Positions 1-8,516 of a stretch of DNA of 64,000 bases are shown here, in pieces. Where the stretch lies: positions 93,898-157,897 of the forward strand of contig NZ_FONP01000003.1 of NCBI RefSeq assembly GCF_900112955.1. Reading direction: 5' to 3'. The notes beneath the pieces are model-generated. The model worked only from the letters and a program-made list of their open reading frames with translations. It ran no database searches and was not told where the DNA came from. The stretch is from Peptostreptococcus sp. D1 (GTDB lineage: Bacteria; Bacillota; Clostridia; Peptostreptococcales; Peptostreptococcaceae). Numbering within the stretch: position 1 is the stretch's first letter; each line of letters opens with the position of its first letter. A program made the translations under genes and the position numbers.

Positions 1-408
1 TATGATGCTATTACATTGCTAGGAGCTCAGAGGATAGGTCACGGAATAAGGATAAATGATAACAAAGCTGCATATGATATCGTAAAGAAAAGTAATGCTT
101 TGCTAGAGGTTTGCCCGATTAGCAATGTAGATACGAATACTGTTGAAAATATTAATTTACATCCTGTTTTTGACTATTTGAAGGATGGAATAAATATTTC
201 AATAAACACCGATAATAGAACGGTATCAAACACGACGATGACAAAAGAATTGAATTTAATTGACTCTGTATTTGGACTGGATATGGACTCATATAAAAAA
301 ATATACTATAATACAGTGGAGAGTTCATTTGCTTCAGATGAAGTTAAGTGCCGATTAAAACGGAATTTTGAAGAATATTACCATGAGCTCTTGGTATCTA
401 AGAAATAA
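1..408 (+). CDS. add: Adenosine deaminase, C-terminal part (cut by window edge)
   Basis: Deaminates adenosine to inosine in cytosolic purine salvage. The reading frame is open from base 1, so the N-terminal half lies outside the window. Visible family motifs are RIGHGIR (zinc/active-site His region), LEVCPISNVDT (substrate-binding loop) and SINTDNRTVSNT, where the Asp is the expected metal ligand. The second Asp of the classical TDDP motif is Asn here, a variant I recall from bacterial adenosine deaminases. The stop is 28 bp before the next gene, so the two may be co-transcribed. The family call is firm; substrate preference cannot be checked without the missing half. Confidence 0.85.
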   Translation, partial: YDAITLLGAQRIGHGIRINDNKAAYDIVKKSNALLEVCPISNVDTNTVENINLHPVFDYLKDGINISINTDNRTVSNTTMTKELNLIDSVFGLDMDSYKKIYYNTVESSFASDEVKCRLKRNFEEYYHELLVSKK

Positions 409-436
409 AAATCATATTAAAATTGGAGGTAGCTTT

Positions 437-1270
437 ATGAGTGAGATAAACGAAAATACAGCGATGGGTAACAGTGGTTCACCAAATAATGACAATTCTA
501 ATAAAATAAAAAATATAATCGGTGTAATGAGCGGTAAGGGTGGAGTAGGAAAATCGACTGTAACAACTCTCATTGCAAGAGAATTAAACAATAAGGGCTT
601 TAGGGTTGGAATACTAGATGCTGATATAACTGGACCAAGTATTCCTAGATTAATGAATATGGAGGATATTAGAGCCTTTTCTTCAAATAATTCAATAATA
701 CCTGTCGTTTCAGATGAAGGTATAAAGATGATTTCTTTAAATTTTTTGATAGAAGATGAAAATTCACCAGTAATTTGGAGAGGTCCAATGATAGGTAACA
801 TAGTTCAGCAGTTTTATAATGATGTATTATGGGAAGAGCTAGACTATTTGTTAATCGATATGCCTCCTGGAACTGGAGATGTTGCATTGACAGTTATGCA
901 ATCAATACCATTGACTGGAATAGTGATGGTATCAATACCTCAGAATTTAGTTTCTATGATTGTTGCAAAGGCTGTTAATATGGCAAATCAGTTAAAGGTT
1001 CCAGTGATTGGACTGGTACAGAATATGAGCTATGTCAAATGTCCTGGATGTTCAGAGAAAATTGAAATATTTGAAGCTCCTGAAATGGAATTATTCCTTA
1101 GAAAAATGAATTTGGAATTACTTGGTGAGCTTCCGATGACAAAAGAAATAATTAATTACAGCATAGCTAATGATACTTTGAGTGATGATATAAAGAATAC
1201 AGTCGAAGCTATGACTGAAAAGATAGAGGTATTTTGCAAGAAAAATAAACTCAGAATGTTTTTGAGATAG
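437..1270 (+). CDS. mrp: Mrp/NBP35-family iron-sulfur carrier ATPase
   Basis: P-loop ATPase of the Mrp/ApbC/NBP35 group, which carries or transfers Fe-S clusters in the cytosol (family knowledge). The protein is 277 aa. A deviant Walker A (GKGGVGKST) lies near residue 35, the switch region DMPPGTGD follows, and a C-terminal CPGC pair is the usual cluster-binding motif. The ATG at 437 is chosen because GGAGGT lies 6 bases upstream; the frame extends further left to 368, but only as an overlap with add. It lacks the DUF59 domain found in longer Mrp proteins. Confident in the family, less so in the client proteins. Confidence 0.9.
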   Translation: MSEINENTAMGNSGSPNNDNSNKIKNIIGVMSGKGGVGKSTVTTLIARELNNKGFRVGILDADITGPSIPRLMNMEDIRAFSSNNSIIPVVSDEGIKMISLNFLIEDENSPVIWRGPMIGNIVQQFYNDVLWEELDYLLIDMPPGTGDVALTVMQSIPLTGIVMVSIPQNLVSMIVAKAVNMANQLKVPVIGLVQNMSYVKCPGCSEKIEIFEAPEMELFLRKMNLELLGELPMTKEIINYSIANDTLSDDIKNTVEAMTEKIEVFCKKNKLRMFLR

Positions 1271-1294
1271 AAACATTTTCTATATAAAAATAAA

Positions 1295-1330
1295 AGCTAT
1301 AATGGATGGTTAATACCATCCATTATAGCT
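1295..1330 (-). terminator. Rho-independent terminator of the 1346-1621 gene
   Basis: A perfect 16-bp stem (1295-1310 with 1315-1330) closes a 4-base loop. Read on the minus strand it is followed by TTTTATTTTT, so it mainly terminates the leftward gene. On the plus strand the 3' flank is not T-rich, although the hairpin may still protect the mrp transcript end. Confidence 0.85.
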
Positions 1331-1345
1331 AGATAGTTAGTAATA

Positions 1346-1621
1346 CTATAGTTTTTTGATCGATTTTATCGAACTAACAGGAATATAAAGCATTTCCTTT
1401 CTAGTATCATTTTTACCACCGATAGCATCTTTCTTTTCTTTGTCCAAGTGTGTCACAGAAAGCGTTAGAGAGATATTATCATAATCAGCAATTACACCAT
1501 AAAGCTTCGATTTTGTGAGATATGTATTCACTTCCACAAAATCATCTAAATGATCCTTGATAAATTCGTGAAAGGTTACATTTGCGACTGTTTTTTTAAA
1601 TTTTTGTGTTTGATTACGCAT
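1346..1621 (-). CDS. Small Sm/Hfq-like protein of unknown function
   Basis: A 91-aa cytosolic protein with a good ribosome binding site (GGGAGAG) before the ATG at 1621. I do not recognise a named family. The pattern resembles the Sm fold: an N-terminal helix (FHEFIKDHL), a strand pair with LYGVIADYDNISLTL (compare the Sm1 motif, where Hfq reads roughly GxVxxxDxxxxxL), an insert rich in Lys/Asp, and a C-terminal strand ending in IPVSSIKSIKKL (compare Sm2). It is transcribed alone, divergent from the NUDIX gene and convergent with mrp. No hfq follows miaA in this window, so an RNA-binding role is an attractive but unproven guess. Confidence 0.7.
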   Translation of the reverse strand: MRNQTQKFKKTVANVTFHEFIKDHLDDFVEVNTYLTKSKLYGVIADYDNISLTLSVTHLDKEKKDAIGGKNDTRKEMLYIPVSSIKSIKKL

Positions 1622-1733
1622 TAACGGTCTCTCCCTTCAAAAACAAATAATTTCAAATAAAATATAAAAATATATATTCTTATTTCAATTATATACCCAT
1701 TGGAAGAATATGTAAATAATTTAAGGAGAAAAA

Positions 1734-2345
1734 ATGAAATTAGAAAATAAAAAAAATGAAATAATAAATCTTGAGGTCATCTTCAAATCAAAATTTCTTA
1801 ATTTATTTAAGGTGATATATAAAACGCACTTAGGAAACGAAAAGTACTGGATAGTTGCATCAAGAAAGACTGTCGATTCATATAAAAAGCTTATTTTCGA
1901 GAAAGATACTTACGAATCTGATGCTGTTGTAATTGTAGGGTATGATGATTCAGAGGATAGGCTGTTACTTATTAAAGAATTTAGAATACCAATAAATGAC
2001 TATATTATATCACTTCCAGCGGGGTTAGTAGATTCAGGTGAGGATATTGAAAGTGCTGCAAAGAGAGAGCTTTTTGAAGAAACCGGACTCAAGCTTTACG
2101 ATATTGACTGTGAAAGATCTTTAAAGAAAACATATCCATCTGTAGGAATGTCAGACGAATCTATATCGATGCTGTTTGGCAAGGTAAAAGGCGAGATAAG
2201 TGATAGAAACCAAGAAGAGAGTGAAAATATTGAACCTTTTTATGTAACGAGAGATGAAGCGAAAAAACTACTTTTGGAAAATCATAATTTTGATACAAAG
2301 GCGTGGTTGGTATTAAGAAGCTTTGCCGATGGAAATAAGCTTTAA
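1734..2345 (+). CDS. NUDIX hydrolase, ADP-ribose pyrophosphatase type
   Basis: A 203-aa enzyme expected to hydrolyse a nucleoside diphosphate linked to another moiety; ADP-ribose is the usual substrate of this subgroup. The NUDIX box is complete near residues 97-119: a Gly, then GEDIESAAKRELFEETGL with the metal-binding RExxEE core. The Pro-Ser-Val-Gly-Met-Ser loop downstream is typical of ADPRase/MutT-like enzymes. AAGGAG precedes the ATG. The next gene begins 27 bp downstream and may share the transcript. Substrate identity is inference. Confidence 0.88.
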   Translation: MKLENKKNEIINLEVIFKSKFLNLFKVIYKTHLGNEKYWIVASRKTVDSYKKLIFEKDTYESDAVVIVGYDDSEDRLLLIKEFRIPINDYIISLPAGLVDSGEDIESAAKRELFEETGLKLYDIDCERSLKKTYPSVGMSDESISMLFGKVKGEISDRNQEESENIEPFYVTRDEAKKLLLENHNFDTKAWLVLRSFADGNKL

Positions 2346-2372
2346 AATATCATTAATGCTTGGAATAAAGCT

Positions 2373-2663
2373 ATGTTTACGTATATAATAAGATGTATGG
2401 ACGATTCTTTGTATTGTGGATATACAACTGATATTGATAGGAGAATAGAAGAACATAAAAAATCAATCGGATCAAAGTATGTTAGGGCAAAGAAGTATAA
2501 AAAAACAGAAATTGTTTTTCGGCTCAAATCTAAATGTGATGCTATGAAATTAGAAAAGAGGATAAAAAAGTTAAAAAAACAGGAAAAGGAAAAGTTAATA
2601 GCAGGTGATATATCATTGCTTTCTAGCTTTGAAATTGAATTTTCTATATACTTTTCGGAATAA
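2373..2663 (+). CDS. GIY-YIG domain protein (UPF0213 / YhbQ-like)
   Basis: A 96-aa single-domain GIY-YIG protein related to the nuclease domain of UvrC. Visible elements are FTYIIRC (variant of the first motif), LYCGYTTD (variant YIG), the Arg in DIDRRIEEH, and the Glu in MKLEKRIKKLKK, which corresponds to the catalytic metal-binding Glu. The tail is strongly basic, consistent with nucleic-acid binding. It follows the NUDIX gene by 27 bp with a weak ribosome binding site, suggesting co-transcription. Cellular role in the family is poorly defined. Confidence 0.85.
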   Translation: MFTYIIRCMDDSLYCGYTTDIDRRIEEHKKSIGSKYVRAKKYKKTEIVFRLKSKCDAMKLEKRIKKLKKQEKEKLIAGDISLLSSFEIEFSIYFSE

Positions 2664-2746
2664 TGACAACAGGAAGTATAAAACAAGCTTATATGAGGGT
2701 CATTTTAGATTTATAAAAATTTTCTATAAAAAATAAAAAAACAATA

Positions 2747-2776
2747 TTGACATTTTAAATGTACTATAGGTATAAT
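2747..2776 (+). promoter_or_regulatory. Sigma-A promoter of the GntR/ABC operon
   Basis: Perfect -35 TTGACA (2747-2752) and perfect -10 TATAAT (2771-2776) with an 18-bp spacer. It lies 57 bp before the regulator's TTG start and inside the palindrome at 2757-2810. Confidence 0.85.
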
Positions 2777-2810
2777 ACACTTAAAGGTGTACTACATCTA
2801 TAGTACATTT
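2757..2810. promoter_or_regulatory. Nested palindromic operator over the -10 box
   Basis: Outer arms of 13 bp (AAATGTACTATAG at 2757-2769 and its exact complement at 2798-2810) enclose inner arms TACAC/GTGTA (2776-2780, 2787-2791). Both pairs share one centre near 2783.5 with 6-bp gaps on each side. The -10 box sits between the left arms, so binding here would block the promoter. It is the natural site for the adjacent YtrA-type GntR repressor (inference). Confidence 0.75.
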
Positions 2811-2832
2811 TTGCTTGAGAGGAGGGAAGGCT

Positions 2833-3264
2833 TTGTATAAATCGATCAAATTTAATAATAATTCACCTATATATTTGCAAATAACTAAAAACTTTGAAGC
2901 GATGGTTTTTGTAGGAAAACTGGTATCTGGTGATGTAATTCCTTCAAGAAGAGAGTTGGCAGCAGAGCTCAAGGTAAATTTGAATACCGTTCAAAAAGCA
3001 TATTCATATATGGAGGATATTGGATTAATATGTACGGAAAAGAATAGACTCAGTAAAATTACTAATGATTTATCTGTAATTTCGGAATTGAAGAAGCAGT
3101 ATATTAAAGAACCGGTAATCGATTTTATTAGAACGATGAAATCAATAAATACAGAAAAAAGCGAAGTGATTCAATTAATCGATTATTATTATGACAACTT
3201 TGATGAAATATATGAAGGGGGAGAGATAGATGATACAAGTAAGAAACTTGACGAAAAAATATAG
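2833..3264 (+). CDS. GntR-family repressor, YtrA subfamily
   Basis: A 143-aa regulator with an N-terminal winged helix-turn-helix (SPIYLQITKNFEAMV, then SGDVIPSRRELAAELKVNLNTVQKAYSYME, shown here in part) and only a short C-terminal dimerisation tail, which is the YtrA layout rather than FadR or HutC. The TTG at 2833 is chosen because GGAGGG lies 6 bases upstream; the frame also opens at 2815, but that codon overlaps the ribosome binding site. The end overlaps the ABC ATPase start by 35 bp, so the two are translationally linked. It probably autoregulates through the palindrome at 2757-2810; in this subfamily the signal is often cell-envelope stress. Confidence 0.88.
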   Translation: MYKSIKFNNNSPIYLQITKNFEAMVFVGKLVSGDVIPSRRELAAELKVNLNTVQKAYSYMEDIGLICTEKNRLSKITNDLSVISELKKQYIKEPVIDFIRTMKSINTEKSEVIQLIDYYYDNFDEIYEGGEIDDTSKKLDEKI

Positions 3265-3949
3265 AAAGCCATTGATAAATAAAAGGAAATATGTCGATTA
3301 TGCGCTGGATAATGTAAGTTTAACCATAGCTGAGGGCAAGATTACTGCTATTTTAGGCATTAACGGAGCGGGGAAATCGACTTTATTAAAATGCTTGGCA
3401 GGTATAATAAAACCAAATTCTGGCTCAATAATCATTGATGACAAGCCAATAAATAGCTTTGTAAATAATCATTTAATATTTGTTCCAGATACTGAGACAC
3501 ATTTTCCAGGATTTACAGTAGGACAAATGATAGCTTTTTATAAGGATTTTTATCCGAGCTGGAATGATGAAAAAGCAGAGGATATGATGAATTTTTTTAA
3601 TATAAAAAGAGAAGATATTATAGACAATCTTTCAAAAGGAAATATTGCGAAGGTCAAGTTAATGCTAGCTTTTTCACTTGATTTGAAGTATATACTTCTA
3701 GACGAACCCTTTAGTGGAATAGATATATTTAAGAGAGAAGAGTTTGTAAGCTTAATAGCAAAATATATGAATGAAAACCAGTCTGTTGTATTCACTACTC
3801 ATGAAATAAGTGAAATAGAATCTATTGTTGATCATGTATTCATTTTAAGTGATGGAAGGATTGTCAGCAGCTTTGATGCAGAAGAAATGAGATATTTAGA
3901 GGGTAAATCAATACTTCAAAAATTGAGAGAGGTGACTTTTAATGAGTAA
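3230..3949 (+). CDS. ABC transporter ATP-binding protein (YtrB-like)
   Basis: A 239-aa ATPase that would drive the two permeases encoded next. Walker A is GINGAGKST near residue 47, Walker B is YILLDEP, and the H-loop His is in FTTHE. The signature motif is degenerate (LSKGN instead of LSGGQ), a variant seen in YtrB/BcrA-like export ATPases. The first motif region is interrupted by a basic insert (KPLINKRKY). The ATG has a GGGGGAG site 5 bases upstream within gntR. It overlaps the next gene by 8 bp. Confidence 0.9.
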   Translation: MIQVRNLTKKYRKPLINKRKYVDYALDNVSLTIAEGKITAILGINGAGKSTLLKCLAGIIKPNSGSIIIDDKPINSFVNNHLIFVPDTETHFPGFTVGQMIAFYKDFYPSWNDEKAEDMMNFFNIKREDIIDNLSKGNIAKVKLMLAFSLDLKYILLDEPFSGIDIFKREEFVSLIAKYMNENQSVVFTTHEISEIESIVDHVFILSDGRIVSSFDAEEMRYLEGKSILQKLREVTFNE

Positions 3950-4781
3950 TTTCTACAAGCTTATTACAATTAACCTTAAAAGAGATAAAGCATTGCTGGT
4001 ATTTGCATCTCTACTGGGATTTTTAATTTCAGGAGTGTTCACTTTTATTATTTGCCTTATTTCAAATTATAATATGCAAAATTTTTTGGCAACAAGTGAA
4101 TCTATTGTAAATAATCAGAATGTCGGACAAATTATAATGCCAAATATTTTGATTGGTTTAATACCGTTTATTCTGGTGCTTCTTTGTATTTTATTTATTG
4201 TTATAGCAAGCCATAGCAGATTATACAATGATGACGGGTCAACATATATGATGATTCAGCTTCCCGTCAGAAAGGAATATCATTGTTTTATCTTCTTTTT
4301 AGAAATTACGGTGTTTATGATAATACAGTATATTGTAGCATACCTATGCTTATTTATTTACTTTAAATATTTGATGCATATTTTGGCACAATATGGAGCA
4401 TTTTATCAATTTACTTTATTTGATGATGTTTCAGGCTTTGGCGATTTTGTTATTAAAATAAGAAATTACAATACAGTTTTTTGTATACTTGAAGATTTTG
4501 TGTACAGAATATTGGTTACGATACCTGCTATAGCTGCGTTTTTTATGTTTATGATGATAAACGTTTATAAGTATGGAAAAAAATTTCTAATAGCATTATT
4601 TATAATAATATTATTTGTTGTAGTATTTTCTCCGGTATTAAAGCTAACACAAATATTATATTATGGATTGGTAATACTGATTGCTCCTTTAGATAGAGGG
4701 AGCCTGATAAACTCGCTTGCTTTATTGATTGGATATTTGTTTTATTCAATGTATTTTTACAAGAATAAGCTGGATTTTTAG
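3942..4781 (+). CDS. ABC transporter permease, first subunit
   Basis: A 279-aa integral membrane protein with about six hydrophobic segments (for example near residues 17-40, 65-90, 115-140, 185-205, 215-235 and 250-270). No soluble domain or catalytic motif is visible. It overlaps the ATPase gene by 8 bp and is followed 14 bp later by a second permease, so the transporter is probably an ATPase dimer with two different permeases. The substrate is unknown. The position matches the YtrC/YtrD permeases of Bacillus, but sequence similarity cannot be tested here. Confidence 0.82.
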   Translation: MSNFYKLITINLKRDKALLVFASLLGFLISGVFTFIICLISNYNMQNFLATSESIVNNQNVGQIIMPNILIGLIPFILVLLCILFIVIASHSRLYNDDGSTYMMIQLPVRKEYHCFIFFLEITVFMIIQYIVAYLCLFIYFKYLMHILAQYGAFYQFTLFDDVSGFGDFVIKIRNYNTVFCILEDFVYRILVTIPAIAAFFMFMMINVYKYGKKFLIALFIIILFVVVFSPVLKLTQILYYGLVILIAPLDRGSLINSLALLIGYLFYSMYFYKNKLDF

Positions 4782-4795
4782 TAGGGGGTAATAAT

Positions 4796-5671
4796 ATGAA
4801 TGAGATAATGAAGCTTTATTATTACGAATTAATGAAAAATAAAAATAAGATATTTGCTGTATTAATAGCTGTTCTGATATTCAATGCTTTTATGATATCA
4901 AGTGTATATTTACCGATATTTTATGAATTACCTATTGGTGAATTTAGAAATATTGTAAGCATTTTTATTAAAAATACTTCCACTCCAGAGTCATTGAAAA
5001 TACTATTGGAGCAGTATGCTGTCAACAGTATTGATTATCAAAAAATCGGATCCAGTTCATTTATTTTGATATATTATTATGGTGGTAGCCTATTTTGTGT
5101 ATTGATGTCGATAGATATAGTATCAAGAAGCTACAAAAAGAAAAACAAAAGCTTCTATATTGAATATTTAATGCCAGTTAAAATAGCAAAGCTTAAGATT
5201 TCAAAAATAATGTTTGGGTTTAGCTTGTACCTATTATTTCAAGCTCTGATGAATATTTCGGCGATTGCAATGAACTTTGTATTGGGTCAAGTGTATAAAA
5301 ATACATATAATTCAAGTCTGGCATTGTTATCAAAAATCGGCTACAATACCTTTTTCCCGACAAATTTTTCTAGGGTTATGATCGTTACATTTGTAATTGT
5401 GTTTGCAAGTGTAGTCTATACTCAGACTATCACAAGTATCGTTTACATAAATGAAGGCAAGAATACATTTAAAAATAAGATTTTATTTTGCTTGCTATTA
5501 CTATTATTCTGTGTAATAATGGGTGGTTTAATAATTTTGACTGAAAAAATTGAAATTAAATTTTATTACGATAATCAAATTGTAATAAATGCTTTAGTTT
5601 TAGCAGCTGCCACCGTATTATTTTTCATAGATTGTATTATGACGAAAAATAGAGTGAGAGGAGGAATTTAG
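4796..5671 (+). CDS. ABC transporter permease, second subunit
   Basis: A 291-aa membrane protein of about six helices, resembling ABC-2 type permeases: an N-terminal cytoplasmic start (YYYELMKNKNKI), a first helix, a long outer loop, then grouped helices with a cytoplasmic RSYKKKNKSFYIEYL stretch between helices 2 and 3 that is typical of the coupling region. GGGGG precedes the start. The TAG stop abuts the ATG of the next gene with no gap, which argues for obligate co-translation with the 493-aa protein. Confidence 0.82.
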   Translation: MNEIMKLYYYELMKNKNKIFAVLIAVLIFNAFMISSVYLPIFYELPIGEFRNIVSIFIKNTSTPESLKILLEQYAVNSIDYQKIGSSSFILIYYYGGSLFCVLMSIDIVSRSYKKKNKSFYIEYLMPVKIAKLKISKIMFGFSLYLLFQALMNISAIAMNFVLGQVYKNTYNSSLALLSKIGYNTFFPTNFSRVMIVTFVIVFASVVYTQTITSIVYINEGKNTFKNKILFCLLLLLFCVIMGGLIILTEKIEIKFYYDNQIVINALVLAAATVLFFIDCIMTKNRVRGGI

Positions 5672-7153
5672 ATGAAAAATAAAGTATATGTAGGCTATGC
5701 AATAATCGTATCACTTGTAGCTGTCTTTATATTTGTGTCAGTAAAAATTTCATCAGCCTCCAACGAGCTAGTAGTTGATACAATAAAGGGTGATGAAAAA
5801 ATATTAGATGATGTAAAATTAATTTATGTAAATGTTGATGATGCTCTTAAGCTTACAGATGGAATGAACAGAAGATACAGCTTGACTGCACATGAAAATA
5901 GAGAGAAAAAAATATCCTCAATAAACTCGCTTCAGCTTAGCTCATCTGAGCCTAAAAATTTTAAATTGGAATATGGAAAGGATTTTGTAAAGCTAAACGA
6001 TGGGATAAAGTATCAGATAAAGCTTGATGATTCATTGGAGAAGCTTTCATATGGAAGTACAAATATAGATAAAATAATTACATCAAATAGCAATTTCCTT
6101 ATAGAAAAAAATACTAAAGAAAAAAAAGTGATAATTTCTTTATTTAGTAATGGTTATTATGATGGAACATATCTAAAAAAGATAGCTTTGGATAGTGACT
6201 CTAAGCTTTATAAAGCCATCAAATCTGATAACCATACGGCAGAGATTTTTGACTACAGTGTTGATGGAAATAAATTGAGTCTTATTGTAAGCGTGCATGA
6301 TTTTGAGTATAGTAATGAATACGATAAAGAAACCTTAGCGAAAAAGGAGTATAGTAGAAATATATTCTTTATTGAGTATGATCTTGAAAAAAAGTCATTT
6401 TCTGAAAAAGAATTACTGAATTACAGCAGGAAATATAATGAGAAAGACGATATCCTTGCAGTTACAGCATCTGAAAAGACATTTATCTTTTCAAAGTCAA
6501 ATAACATAAAACAAGTATTTACAATAGATAATAAAACTTCAAAAATCACGACCGAAGAAATTGGAAAGATTGACAGGAAAAAAGAGGAAAACTACCTGAA
6601 AGTTTTTGATACTATCCAGCTTCGTAATGGATTTCTTGAAAAAAGATATGATGATAAAGAGAAAATACTTACTTTAGCAGCTATTAATAATGACAATTTT
6701 CTCAATTTGCTGGAAGCTTCTTTGAAAGATGGTGAGTTTAGAGTTTTATCGAATAAAAATACTGGAATAGTATTCAACGATTTCTCGTATGAATTATCAG
6801 ATAATGATTCTAAGGTTAGAGAAATGAATAAAAAATACTATAATAGTAAAAATTATATGATTGATGACTATGACTTTAAGTACAGTATTCAGAGCTATAT
6901 AGATAAGAAGATGGTAATGACAAGTGACGATTACCTAGTTTGCATATCTAACAATAGGATGTATGCAGTAAAAGAGGAAAGTGTTGAAAAAAATCATAAA
7001 AATCAGCATGGTAGTTATGTTTATTTTGATATAATAAGTATATATGATAAAAAGAAAGAAAAAATTGTATATCAAGCCAGAATTCTTGACGGAGTAAACG
7101 AAAACCTTGGTGTTTACAAGAAGTATTATCTGCTAAAAAAACAGAATAATTAA
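5672..7153 (+). CDS. Membrane-anchored extracytoplasmic protein of the ABC operon, unknown family
   Basis: A 493-aa protein with one N-terminal transmembrane helix (about residues 8-28, no lipobox Cys) and a long hydrophilic extracellular part. It is rich in Lys, Asp, Tyr and Ser, with repeated short strands such as NKLSLIVSVHDF and KTFIFSKSN, suggesting an all-beta, possibly propeller-like, fold. I do not recognise the family. It starts directly at the stop of the second permease and is the last gene of the operon, so it is likely the surface partner of this transporter (sensor, substrate binder or protected component). Function is inference from context only. Confidence 0.75.
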   Translation: MKNKVYVGYAIIVSLVAVFIFVSVKISSASNELVVDTIKGDEKILDDVKLIYVNVDDALKLTDGMNRRYSLTAHENREKKISSINSLQLSSSEPKNFKLEYGKDFVKLNDGIKYQIKLDDSLEKLSYGSTNIDKIITSNSNFLIEKNTKEKKVIISLFSNGYYDGTYLKKIALDSDSKLYKAIKSDNHTAEIFDYSVDGNKLSLIVSVHDFEYSNEYDKETLAKKEYSRNIFFIEYDLEKKSFSEKELLNYSRKYNEKDDILAVTASEKTFIFSKSNNIKQVFTIDNKTSKITTEEIGKIDRKKEENYLKVFDTIQLRNGFLEKRYDDKEKILTLAAINNDNFLNLLEASLKDGEFRVLSNKNTGIVFNDFSYELSDNDSKVREMNKKYYNSKNYMIDDYDFKYSIQSYIDKKMVMTSDDYLVCISNNRMYAVKEESVEKNHKNQHGSYVYFDIISIYDKKKEKIVYQARILDGVNENLGVYKKYYLLKKQNN

Positions 7154-7270
7154 TATATATTATATTATTATTGAAAATTCATGTAGTTTATATAAAATAA
7201 CAAAATTATATTTCTTCTTTAATAATTATAATATTTATGGTATAATACTATTGCCATGGAGGTGATTGTA

Positions 7271-8380
7271 TTGTTTAAATTTAGAATATGGACTGTGTTA
7301 TTGGCTATATTATCTGCAGTATTGCTGGTATTATCAGCTAAATATAAGAGTATAAATGCTTTTGTTTACACAGAATTGATAAATAAATTTGTTAGAGAAA
7401 AAATTAGCATTATTAGCGATAAAGCTTCTCTTCCGATAAGTGAAATTATCCTTATTATTGTTGTAATAATACTGTTAATTGTGTTTATCAACTTTGTTAG
7501 AAACCTGTTCTCACCAAAAAAATGGATTTTATATGTAGCCAGGATGTTCTGGGGAACATTTAACATTTTCAGTATCTTGTTTTTCATATATATTGTCGTA
7601 TTTGGTTTGAATTATCAAACACCAGCTCTAGGCGATGAATTAGTTCAGAAATACAATAAGCGATTTTCGACAAATGTGAATGTGAATATTGATAGATCTA
7701 AAAGAATGGATTTGTTTAAACAGTTATCAGAGAAAGCGTCGGAATCGAAAAAAATATTTGTAATCTCAGAAAAAAAATACTTTGATAGCTTGGATGAAAT
7801 GTCTTTGCAGGCAGAGGTTGGATATAATGTTATATCTGAGGCTTTTCCAAAGCTTTCCGGTAAATATTCAAGACCCAAGCAATCACTATCAAACGATATG
7901 TTAAATTATTTTGGATTGGATGGAACATATTCTATGCTTATGAATGAAATAGTTATTAATACATCTGTACCGAAAGAATATATGCCGTTTATACTTTGCA
8001 AATATATGGCGTATCAGAGAGGAGTAGCAAGAGAGGATGAAGCATCCTTTTATGCATATCTATCATGTATAAACAATCCGGATATAAGATTTAAATATGC
8101 AGGGTATTTGGCTATGACAGAGATGATTATTGAGTCACTGAGATCCAATGATAAAGTAGATTTCAATCTGTCATTCAATACTCTTGATAAGGAAATAAAG
8201 AATGATATACTAAGGCTTGATGCTTATAAGAGTGATTTTGGCTCAGGTAAAAAAATTACATATGGATATAAATTCTACTTTAAAAGAATTAATGGCGATG
8301 TAAGAGTAGATTCCGTTGCAAATCAGACAACAAATTTGGTTTCAATATATTATTCACTATTTCCTACAGCTTATTCATAA
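7271..8380 (+). CDS. DUF3810-like membrane protein
   Basis: A protein of about 369 aa with three N-terminal membrane helices (a leading one, one near IILIIVVIILLIVFINF, and one near SILFFIYIVVFG) followed by a motif GLNYQTPAL, which resembles the conserved NYYRxPL segment of DUF3810, and a soluble C-terminal half. The TTG at 7271 is preferred because GGAGGTGA lies 4-5 bases upstream; the ATG at 7256 overlaps that site. A TATAAT at 7241-7246 is the likely -10. DUF3810 proteins often carry an HExxH metalloprotease motif; I do not see one here, so this copy may be non-catalytic. Confidence 0.75.
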   Translation: MFKFRIWTVLLAILSAVLLVLSAKYKSINAFVYTELINKFVREKISIISDKASLPISEIILIIVVIILLIVFINFVRNLFSPKKWILYVARMFWGTFNIFSILFFIYIVVFGLNYQTPALGDELVQKYNKRFSTNVNVNIDRSKRMDLFKQLSEKASESKKIFVISEKKYFDSLDEMSLQAEVGYNVISEAFPKLSGKYSRPKQSLSNDMLNYFGLDGTYSMLMNEIVINTSVPKEYMPFILCKYMAYQRGVAREDEASFYAYLSCINNPDIRFKYAGYLAMTEMIIESLRSNDKVDFNLSFNTLDKEIKNDILRLDAYKSDFGSGKKITYGYKFYFKRINGDVRVDSVANQTTNLVSIYYSLFPTAYS

Positions 8381-8448
8381 AACAATAAATAGATACTATA
8401 TCTCATAAAATGTTGGAAATTAAAAAATACTATGGTGTACTATATACA

Positions 8449-8510
8449 AAGAAGAGGCTTGTGTCATTCATTTTTGAAAAATGAGTGGCTGAGCCTCTTC
8501 TTATTCTATT
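8449..8510. terminator. Hairpin between convergent genes
   Basis: A long imperfect stem: AAGAAGAGGCT near 8449-8459 pairs with AGCCTCTTCTT ending at 8502, and an inner arm CATTCATTTTT pairs with AAAAATGAGTG. It separates the 7271 gene (plus) from the chromate transporter genes (minus). The plus-strand flank is T-rich, though without a clean T-run. Confidence 0.65.
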
Positions 8511-8516
8511 TATCCT

